From contig NC_079480.1 in NCBI RefSeq assembly GCF_026230105.1, positions 11,078,488-11,142,487 of the forward strand: a stretch of 64,000 bases of DNA, in the 5' to 3' direction. Below the pieces are notes generated by a model that was given only the letters and a program-made list of their open reading frames with translations, searched no databases and was not told where the DNA came from. The stretch comes from Diorhabda sublineata (lineage: Eukaryota; Arthropoda; Insecta; Coleoptera; Chrysomelidae). Made by a program: the position numbers and the translations under genes. Shown in pieces: positions 46,480 to 57,100 of the stretch; within the stretch, counting starts at the first letter, position 1, and the number at the start of each line of letters is the position of its first letter.

Positions 46480-47465
46480 TCATCATACCCCACAATATAG
46501 GGCAACATGTTTTGTCATGATGTTCCTATTAATTATGAATTATTAAAAAATGTGATATATTAATTCTTCAGAGACTGTATAAATCATAGTTATATTAATG
46601 ATCAACGTGCCATAAATTAATGAGAATGATTATGAGAATTATGAGAATAGTGATTAAGCTATATTTGGATTATTTCTCTTAACTTCCCCACCATGTACCC
46701 TTACAATTTTAAAATGATTACAAAGACACTTTTTGTGTTCAAAATATAAGGTAACTATTTTTAAAATAATTTCTCAAAATTATTAGAGAAAAAAAATTCT
46801 ACAGATAAGTATTTTCATTTTTTAATATATTAGCTCTAGGAATAAATGTACCTAATTCTGGATTCCCTGGTATAATCATTAACAGAGACTGTAGCCGATT
46901 AGCCGATGAATATCCACTACTCTTATACATCATATTTCGAATCAACAACTCTCCAAATATCATAATCTTGAATGTGAATATGAATGGAATGAAAAGTGCT
47001 TCTGCATGAAGTGTGTAAAGTTATTTTTGTTGAAAAATCATATCTCTGATGAAGTGTGTAAAGTTATTTTTGTTGAAAAATCATATCTCTGATGAATCTA
47101 GTTCACTGTTGTTTCAAAGTTAAGTACATTTTAGTCTTCAGAAAGATTTCTCAATTAATGAACTCGAGTTTCCGAGTTTTAAAAAATTATTTTACTTATT
47201 ATTTCATGGATTAAATTCCAATATCGTGTGAAATACTTCATCTTATTTTGTATTGCAATAAATATATCATTTTGAGTAAGTATATTTAACCAGAGCATAA
47301 ATACACAAAGAATATTCTGTACTGTGTAAATCTCAGTTTGTAGGTAATATACTCTAGATTCAATCCTATTATAATATCAAGTATTTAATACAATTGTTTA
47401 GATTAATATGAAATTAAAATGAATTCTTGAATCAAATAACTTTATATCTAAAATTAATTAATATA
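46480..47465. other. Non-coding with a 43-bp tandem pair
   Basis: No gene. At 47008-47093 a 43-bp unit beginning gaagtgtgtaaagttattt is repeated exactly twice, a recent duplication. Confidence 0.6.
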
Positions 47466-48278
47466 AAGGGTGTTCATAAATTCATGCGATAAAATTCAGG
47501 AGGTGATTGTTCGTATGAAATTAAGATGGGTCTTTCATATAACGAAGTTTCCTCGGTCCACCTCTTACCGAGATATCACCCTTAACTGAAAACTAAACTA
47601 AAATTGAGTATTTTATTTTTAAACATAAGTGGAGCTAGAAGCTTGAAATTTTGTAATTTTTGTGCATTCGCAAATGACGATTATCTTTTGATATTCCTAT
47701 TACATTGTAGAGGGTGAAATTAGCAGCAGCGTTTACTTTATTTAATACCAAAACTTTTTTTAAAGATGGAGTATTAAATTATAAATCAAAATCTTTATTT
47801 TATTTAAAAATATTTCTTATTCTTAAATTTTGTCCCAAAACCAATAGCTACAGGGAAAAAATAAACATAAATCATAATTTTTTTAATAGGTTGAGTGGAA
47901 AATAATAAATGTTGGAAATGACAACCTCTACCCTGTTTTTAATGTTTCTAAATAGAACAAGGATTTTGAGTTATAATTTTATTTCATAAAACTTCTTTTT
48001 GAAAAAAGTTTTGGTATGAAATAAAGTAAGGATTGCTAATTTCACCCCCGTATAATATCACAAGAATATTGAAAAAATACTCACAATCACACACTTTGCG
48101 AATGCACAAAAATTATAGAATGAAAAAAAAAATAGAAACTCAATTTTGGTAACCATCTTTTAAAAGTGATATTTAAAAGAAGAGTGGGATGAGGAAATTT
48201 TGTTATAGAAAGACCCATCTCAAATTGCACACGAGCAATCAGTTACTGAATATTGTAGCATGAATTTAGGAACACCTG
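47466..48278. mobile_element. Foldback MITE, both ends present
   Basis: The left end agggtgttcataaattcatg and the inverse of the right end (caggtgttcctaaattcatg) bound about 813 bp. The arms are inverted along most of the length, from the outer ends to the inner gtgaaattagca..actttattt and its inverse. It is a longer relative of the element at 7876-8333, which lacks the left outer end. No protein is encoded. Confidence 0.8.
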
Positions 48279-48889
48279 TATGTCAAAAAGCTTTATAACT
48301 TAATATGAAATAATGTAAACTTAATATTATAAGTTAGTACTTCAAATAACTAAAAATAAATATAAACAAAACTTTAAAACTCAATGAAAAATTTTGTAAT
48401 AATAATTTGACAATAAATTTTGTCAAAAAAACTGACTTTATATTCTAAAAATTAAATATTGATGGAAGTTTTATTTCTTTTGTATGTAAAGATATTAATA
48501 TAGTTTAAAGGTACTTCTCAAAATATCTCAATAATAAATTTACAACTGATATTTTGGATAAAAAAGTGCCCAAATGCGCTTAAAAGGTAACATGAATATT
48601 AAAAGATTTGTCTTAAACATTTATTTTTAATAAGAAGGGACTTTTTGACCGAATAGGTTAGTTCTGCTAGGTCATAACAAGAATAAGAAGAATTGTGCTA
48701 CTACCACAATATACTGTCACCTGTTGAAGTCGTGAAAAAATAAAAAACAAAGACTAACGAAAAGAAAAAACATAAAGTTAACTATCAAAAACGTGAGGTG
48801 CTTTGCATGTATTCTTTTATGAGACATCACGTGTACCAATGTCCAATAAAATATATTAATTGAGCCGTTCCATATCAAAACTCGCCTCA

Positions 48890-49245
48890 TTCATTTTGGT
48901 GAAAATCGACACTTGGATTAAGCAACAAAAGACCAGCCAAAAAACCCTTGCTCACCAGAAAAAGTTTAGAAATTAAATTTTGCAAAACTATATCAATATC
49001 TCTTTATTAGAGTGGCCACCTAACACTCCGTATATGAATCCTATAGAACAAATATGGGACTATCTCAAAAAGAGGATTCGAAGTCATAGTCCCCCTGTTT
49101 CTAATCACAACGAGCTCACAGAGGTCGTTATTGAAGAATGGAAGAATATACCGCAAGCTTTTGTTGAACAACGATATCATCATGTCGCGACGTATGAATG
49201 CAGTGATAATGAATAAAGGAGGGCCTGCGCGGTATTAGGGGTGAC
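48890..49245 (+). pseudogene. Tc1-like transposase fragment
   Basis: A short start (RPA.KPLLTRK, near 48935-48965) is joined to the late part SLLEWPPNTPYMNPIEQIWD, YLKKRIRSHSPPVSNHNE and VIEEWKNIPQAFVEQ (49000-49170), which is the DLNPIE.LWD..K and W..IP C-terminal end of Tc1 transposases. NPIE holds the last catalytic residue; the first two lie in the deleted part. The frame stops at 49214. Confidence 0.8.
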
Positions 49246-49249
49246 CCCT

Positions 49250-50269
49250 TTTACTGTTTTTTTGTCAATTTAGAAGTATGAGCTTAGCTTATTTATGCAT
49301 TTCCAGCAACAACAAACTCTTGTGGAAAAAATAAGGCAAATTACTTAGTTCTATTTTGTGTTTATATTGTAAATATTTAGATTAAAGTGGTGCGTTAATT
49401 TTGTACAGGAGTTTATGTAGGAAAAACTGTTTTTCCTCATTTTTTCAATTTATATGGAAAAGGCCAATTTTGACATAGCATTCATTAATTGATATATAGC
49501 ACCACTAGCTTTGACGTAAATTTTTTTTGTTGATTACTCTAGTTTTATTTTAAATGTGCTGAAGACGATTTGGTTGTTCATAATAATTTTAACCCAAGAA
49601 CATTGAGATTATTTCTCATTTTTTATTTCAGTTTTTGAATAAAGCTCATTGCTTTAGTTTTTTTTATACACAATGGTTTTCTTGGTATACCATAACAAGG
49701 GGATATATGTGAAACCTACTATACCAAACTTCAATTTCTTTATTCTTGTGAATCTGGCATGGACTGTAGGAAAAATTCATAAAATTTCAATCCATCCGAT
49801 ATTTTTGAATCAGGGAAAATCCTATCCAAAAATTCCGTTACATACAGAGATATGTAAATAGATAAATACAGGACAAATATAAAGTGTGTAAGAAGCACTA
49901 CTTTAAGCCATAAGTTTATTGGAAAAATTGCTTTTTAAGAAAAACTAGTAGATTCAATTTTATTTTTTTCTCTACTTCAGCATCTGGTAGCATATTGCTT
50001 CATTCTTGTTTTTTAATAATGTAAAGTAACAAAACTAACTTAAATGGCTATAAAAGACCTTCTCACATGATAGCACATTCTGGAACAATTTTTCTCTATC
50101 AAAAATTCTAAAATTGTACGTTATTATCAATTACATTCCTTGTTATTATAAAATTGTATTTAATTATTTCCAACCATCAATATTATCAAAAAATATAAAA
50201 ATTTGTAAAGTTTATCTCAATAAAACTTTTCAACTTCATATAATAATTTCACAACCAGAGAGCTGCTTT
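49250..50269 (-). other. 3' flank and likely 3' UTR of the fusilli gene
   Basis: No coding region. On the minus strand an AATAAA at 49920-49915 lies about 350 bp past the stop codon and is a candidate polyadenylation signal. Further TTTATT/AATAAA words exist, so the true end is not certain. Confidence 0.45.
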
Positions 50270-51103
50270 TTACATGTTAGGATAGAATGGGGGATAAACA
50301 GGCAAAGAAGTAGGCGCAAAAGGCCTCTTAGCAGGAGTGGCTTGTTCATTAAAAGCATCCCCGTAGCTTCTTTTAACTGCCACGTGAGGTACCACCGGCA
50401 TCACACCCGGCGTTTGCCCCTGTAATAACTGAGGATATAACATAGGAGGAGGTCTTTGCAATGCAATAGGAATTCTTGGAGGAATGATCATATAAGGATG
50501 AGTTGGGACCATAGGCATAAGAGGTACAGTGTGTTGAGGACTTTTAAGGACGGAATTAACTGGGACACCAGCAGCAGTCGACTGTGTACCATTGGGAGAC
50601 AATTGTGAAATGTTTTGACTGAAAAGGGCAAGATTTTGTTGCGCAAAGTGATTTATCAATAACATTTCATTTTGTGCTTGTTGAGCTTGGTTTTGTCGTG
50701 CCATTAAATTGTGTTGTGCAATAATTTGTGCTTGTTGTTGAGCGAATAACGCGGAATTGTCCCAAGTAAATTGATGGGGTGTATGCGTAACCAAACTCTG
50801 AGACATAGTAGTGGCCGAGGCCGTTTGAGGGGGAGGAGGGGGAGGTATATTAGTTGGTGGTAGAGGCGCTATTGGAGGTAACATACCGGGACTTAGAAGA
50901 GCTGGAGTTGCCTTCGCTGGAGAAACCGGTGCGGGTATCCCTCCAGTTAGTACGAGATTCATATCCTCACCAGAGCATTGGAATACTTCGATATACCGTT
51001 GTTTCTTACCAAATATCATGTAACGATGGTGTTTTTGTTGCGCCGTCATAAACGCCGATTGTTCAGAGTCCATTTGAATAAAGGCTTCACCACTGGGTTG
51101 ACC
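50270..51103 (-). CDS. fus: fusilli last exon: RRM3 end and Pro/Gln-rich tail
   Basis: Acceptor ttgttgttgtag. It begins GQPSGEAFIQM, finishing RRM3 (KKQRYIEVFQCSGEDMN). A tail of about 220 residues follows, with a run of six prolines, Gln-rich stretches (ALFAQQQAQIIAQHN) and a KRSYGDAF..PAKRP segment, ending YPPFYPNM. The RRM part is the best conserved; the tail is low complexity. Confidence 0.92.
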   Translation of the reverse strand, partial: GQPSGEAFIQMDSEQSAFMTAQQKHHRYMIFGKKQRYIEVFQCSGEDMNLVLTGGIPAPVSPAKATPALLSPGMLPPIAPLPPTNIPPPPPPQTASATTMSQSLVTHTPHQFTWDNSALFAQQQAQIIAQHNLMARQNQAQQAQNEMLLINHFAQQNLALFSQNISQLSPNGTQSTAAGVPVNSVLKSPQHTVPLMPMVPTHPYMIIPPRIPIALQRPPPMLYPQLLQGQTPGVMPVVPHVAVKRSYGDAFNEQATPAKRPFAPTSLPVYPPFYPNM

Positions 51104-54100
51104 CTACAACAACAAAAACTTATTTGAGTTTTAATTAAAGCAATAAGGAGTGTAATATTAACAAGTCTAAGAAAACATTATAACGTTAAATAAAGGAAAT
51201 ATTTTGAAAGACAAACTATTCTAATATTATTATAAAAGCTTCTTTTTGACCAATCTTTCTATGATCTTAGATAACGTGGGAAGGAGTGCAATTGGGCAAT
51301 AATTCGATGATTGATTGACAAAACTACGACTCGTATTCACTTGGTTGTCTTTCGGTGCCTTCGGCAAGCTGTGATCGAGTTTTCCTGCGGTGCGAGACTC
51401 GCAAGTACCATGTGTTGTGTGACAACGGACGTTTGTCGATTTTTTTGGTCCGCGCTTAGAAAAAATATTATATATATATAAAATACAATTTCACCAACCA
51501 AGTATGTGTGAAGGTTATTGCAATCAGACTTGTTTTATTTTATAGCTAATGTTAGCAATTTCGAGTATCAGTGCATATAATTTCGTTAGAAGCTAGTTTC
51601 AGTATATATTTTATTAAATTAAAATGGTGGTAGTTGATAAATCAAAGCTTATTAGGCTCTGATTACCCTCTATAGCTCCAATTACCCCATATGCGTTTTA
51701 ATATGTTTGTATTAAATATTAAAATGCCTATAAAAGGGAACGCACCACTACGAAAGCATCTTGAACCTTTTATATCCTAGAAATTGCTATCAAAAAAATG
51801 CGGATAAAACATGTAGGAATGGACGCTTGGAAAGTGGCTAGTCACGTTATAATGATATAGATTCAATTAAATTCACTACATCGCTTTTAGAACGAAAAAA
51901 TAAGGAAAGAAGGCAATCAAAAAAAGGAAAAGTGGAAAAAGTAAAAAAGAAACTTCTTGAGAATGGAACTGACACGTCTGAAGGAGAAGACATTGAGAAT
52001 CTTTGCGATTCATCACATCGGCTGTATTCTCTAGAAGGAAAGAAGGCAACCAACAAAAAAGGAGAAGTGAAAAAAGGAACTTCTTAAGAATGGTACTGAC
52101 ATGGCTGAAAAAGTAGACATTGAGAATCTTTGCGACGATGAATGAGAATATTTACGTTATACGGTTACGTTTATAATAAAATTTTTATGAATAATAATTA
52201 AGTATCTTGCATTACACATATGGGATTTTATAGTTTCTTATTTCTCACAAAGTCAGGTAATAGAGCGATTCTGTTTTTTTATTCTTTAAAGTTTATCTGT
52301 AGCCAAATGCCCGATTATGTAATGTTAACGCTGTGATTAAATGATAGTGAAATGACTAAGGATTTAGTTTCTAATAAAAAGTTCCTGAAGTATCCATAAA
52401 TTTGCTTTTATTGAATTTCTTCCTAACAGGCTCAAATTCCTCCTACAAATAAAAGTGAGTTAGTGCTGGATACACATCTAAATTCTTTAAAGACAAAGTA
52501 CTACCACATAATGTAATAAAAATAATTTCGTTGGAATAAACTAAACAAAATATAAAAAGTACAGCCTCTATATTAAAAATACACCTGTCAAAAAATAAAA
52601 ATTGACAGAAATAAAAATCGACTTGCCAGTGAACGTTCAACACGTTCCCGATCACTACCGCTACTGTAGGTAGCAGCTGCGTCGGCTGATTATGACCATA
52701 CAAGCAATAGCAGTATATACAAGGTGGTCCAGAATTATAGTTCTGACATTTCCTCCAAAAAATAGAGTACTGCTTTATGTAGGTACAATTCTTTTTAAAA
52801 TTCAACAATAATGGAGGTACAACCATTCAAAGAAGTAATTTTTTTAAATATCTGCTAAATGGTTTTTATTGTGGAAATGATTATCCAACATTAGGATAGG
52901 AAATTTACTTCGTTTTTTTCTAGTTCACTTTAGGAAATTATCTCCAAAAATATTTCTTTGGGGCCCTTATAATAAAAATTTTTTTGTTGCATTCACATAG
53001 AATTAATTATTCCTCAGTTTTATAATACAAAACTACATGAGACAGACAGATAATTGAAAAAATAAGATAAGAATAAATGGTTTCATCTCCCTTATTCTAC
53101 TACATATAAATCTTCAGTATTTGAATCTATCTGCGTCGGTTCTGTGTAGGATTCATCAAGTGTGATTAGATTCTCTTAATATTGTCGGACTATCTCATTG
53201 CTGGACGTCTTCTAGTATAGTATACAACTTAACAAAGCCTCTATGTCAAAATCATTTTTGCCCAGGCTCCATCCGCAAACCCAACCGACCGTGATCCATT
53301 TCAACTCCTTTATTATTTGGCAAAAAAAGTTTACATAAAGCAAGTACCCTGGACCTCCTTGAATAATCATATTCATATAGGTATGTATAGGAGAGATGCA
53401 TTCTTCCCATATTTTCTTTCAAAGTTTTATCCTCTCCATTGAATTTATTCGATAAGCTATACTTTTTCTACCTTCCATCCTGTGGCAAGTTTTACGTTTC
53501 CTGTTCAATGTTCCTGTTCAAGTGTTTTTTATGCAGAATTCCCTCTTTATCTACACAGTCTGTGTCTCATTCTTTCGAATCACCTTTCTGCCATTATATC
53601 CAGTGGCGTAAGGTACAGAATTACTTCCATAGTCATTGTAGGGAATTATTTTTTGCTCCTGTTATACATAATTGAACTAATTGAACATCCTTTTAATTTA
53701 TGGTAAAAATATGAGAACAATTCAGATAAAAGTTCAATTTACCTGGATGTACTTAGCTAAGTATGATATATACAAAAACGTATTCATGATAACCATTGAA
53801 AAAAATGTAAAAGTGATTTAAAATTGTATTCCATACCTGAGAATTAATTACCATATGAACTCCTTGTAAAACGATGTTCTGAGCATAGTCACCTAGGAAA
53901 TCTAAAATATGTTCGACTTGGGCTTCATATGGCAGTCCTCTTAACCTAACACAGTCTTTTCTAGTTCCGGAAGTTATGTATTGTTGTGGCAATAGAGGCA
54001 CTTGTGGTATTTGAGCAATAAGAGGAGCTTGCTGTTCATACGTTTTTGGATCCGATGATCTATTCAAAACCTGAAATAAAAAATTTTTCTCCAACAATTT

Positions 54101-57100
54101 GTAGACAATCTGAACACAAATAAAAATATTGAGGGTACGTACTGAACACACTGTTTACACCACCACTACACCAACATTCACAATTACACTGTCTGACGCG
54201 CGTTTCGATAACTAAGTTAACGTCTTCAGCGACTGAAAGTAAACTGCACAGTCTCTCACAGACGATAACTTGGTTATCAAAACGGGCGTCAGACAGTGTA
54301 ATTGTGACTGTTGGTGTAGTAGTGGTGTAAACAACGTGTCTAGTATAAATAAATATCCCCAACGGTACCAAAATAATCAATTTAATTAATCGTTAGTAAG
54401 TACAGAACTAATCATTCAGTGGCTGATCCAAAAAAGTATCCATCAAGAAAAATTAACAATTCAATTAATGATTTCGACAGGAGCGCATTCAGAAGAATTG
54501 TGTTGAGAGAAGTTAACGAAGATAAGGACTTGCCGGATTTTAAAAGATCAACCTTTTATAATTTATTAAATGAAATGGGATTTCAATACAAAAAATAATT
54601 GCGTGAAGGCGAGAATACCTTTGAAAAATTAAGAAACATGGGTAAATGCTGGACATACTAAAGATAAGGTTTGGGTGAACTCTTCCATACAATCCGAGAC
54701 AAGTACTTTTGGTGTTAGCAATAAGAATAAAAATTGGAATATTATGAATACCTGGTTTTTAAATGAATGTGTTCCATATTTTGGCCGTTTACTTTATATC
54801 TTTTCCAAAGATATAAAGTAAAAGATATCACATTTACATTGTATATTTTTGTAATAATAATTCTGTACAATTATTTACATATATAATTAATTTATTTCTT
54901 CAAATTCTCATTTCCTACATCTTTTGACATATTAATGCATCTAATTGTTCTTGATTTTAGGTCTCTTCTGTTTTAAAATTAGTTTTTTTTTTAATAATTT
55001 TTCTAAGAAAAATAAAATTTGACATCCGCGATTTCAAAGAAAAAATTAAAAATATAACGAATATGTATTTATTTCGTTAGATGTGGTTTCTCTATCTACA
55101 AATATTCCTATTACCATTGTAATATATATGTAATATTGTAAAATTGTAAACATTAATAAAAAAATTCTATTAATATCATAAAAAACTTCAATTCACAATC
55201 GAAATTGAACAAAATAATAAAATTAATTTTCTTGGTGTCACATTATATGAAATTAACCATAACATAAGAACAGAATGGTATACGAAATCAACTTGATCCT
55301 CAAGATATTTGAACTTCAATTCATGTCATCCTATGTCACAAAAATATCAGTGATAATAAGTTAAGCTGATAGATTTGTCCAGCTATCAGATCCTAAATTT
55401 AGATGCTTAGCAATTTAAAAAGCAAAAACTGCATTGAAAGAAAATGATTATCTGGAAGAAATGATAAATAACATATTTAAGAAAAAGATAAAAAGACACC
55501 ACAATCAATTAAAGAACAGAACAGAAACGAAACATCAATACATAAAATATTTTCCCTTACTATATGTACCTACAAGGACTTTCCCAACAACTATCAAATT
55601 ATTTTAATAAATATGATATTGGTATAAGCCTTAAAGGACATAATACGTTATCCAAATATTGCACTAAATTGAAATCTAAAACACTAAAAAACAAAAGAAA
55701 TAATATATATCAAGTGCCCTGTACTAATTGTGACGCTGTGTATATAGGGCAGACCTCTCAACATTTAGAAAATAGACTAAAAGGTTATCAATATGATAAC
55801 AAAAATAAAACTGCGTAACGAACCATGAAATATCAAAAAAACATAAATTCAATTATAAAGATTCAAATATTTTTGAAACGGAATCTAATACACGAAAAAG
55901 AGAATTCTTAGAAATGGTTCACATTCATAAAAACGAAAAAAGCTGTAGATGATAAAAAATACCTAAATAATTTAAGTAAAATTTATAGAGCTCTATTTTG
56001 TAAATTAGAGTAATTTTTCTTATTAGAACAAATTTATTTTTTGACTTTATTCTTATTTTGATATTCATGATGAAGGTGATCAATATAAATACGCAAATTG
56101 TCAGTGCCAATATATATTTTGATAGAGACTTGAAGAAAAGTCGAAACGTCAAATTTTATTTTTCTTCCAAAAATTATTAAAAAGAAACTAATTTTAAGGC
56201 AGAAGAGACCTAAAATCAAGAACATTTTGATGCATTAATTAATTTATATTATCAATCTGCTGTATGAAACTGCAAATTATATTCTTGAATATGTTTTGAT
56301 TTACTATTTTTCTTTGATAAATACACTTTAGGCCTTATGATTGCAGTATATAACCTTTGGTTGTAGAGCCAATTTTTTACAAACATCTTCCTAAGTGTGT
56401 AGAAAGCTTTGATTCCTTTTTCCTTTTGCATTCCATATTACTTTTCCACTTGAGAGTTTATGAAATTTATTCCATATTTTTATCTGTAGGTTGTCTTCTA
56501 AATTGTAGTATTTCATTTTAAAAATTCATTTATAACAAGATATTTCAGCACAGGTCAAAGATGAGCGTACTAGCAAAACAAGAAAAATTATACAAATCAA
56601 AAACCTATAAAATAGTTTGCAAACTAAGGATTTTTGTTTCAAGTTAATCTTAATCTCTGACCTGCATAATCGATATTATGTATATACAATTTTCAGTTAT
56701 ATCTTTTCATTCTAGCAATAATTGAAATATAGAGCAATGAATCAGACATTTCAATGTATCCAAATTTATAAACAATAATTATTATTTAAACATATTGCCA
56801 CTACATACGATTATAGTTTGTTTTGTTACATTTTTCTATATAATAATTCCTCGTGGATAAACAAGTTTGTGATAAGAAGAAAATCATAGAAAAATCCTTA
56901 GAAAAATTGGAAAATAGGACAGTCTTCAAGAACACTGTAATTATTTACTATTCATTCCTCTTTGAGCAGGTAAATTTTTAATTCAAAAACTACAAAGTCG
57001 ACTTGCGAAAAATAGAAAATACTATTCATGTTATTCACCAGGAAAAAAAGGTGGATAAAAACATAAATAACATACTTGTTGCACTTCTGCAGTTGTCGAT

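Noticed and set aside
50114..50425. 103-codon plus-strand frame
   Set aside because: It overlaps the fusilli C-terminus and 3' UTR in antisense. Its basic tail is the complement of coding sequence.
50854..51051. 65-codon plus-strand frame
   Set aside because: It is antisense to the last fusilli exon, whose minus-strand reading is clearly the real one.
54060..54380. 106-codon minus-strand frame
   Set aside because: It runs through hammerhead-like repeats and into intron. The fusilli exon ends at the acceptor at 54070.
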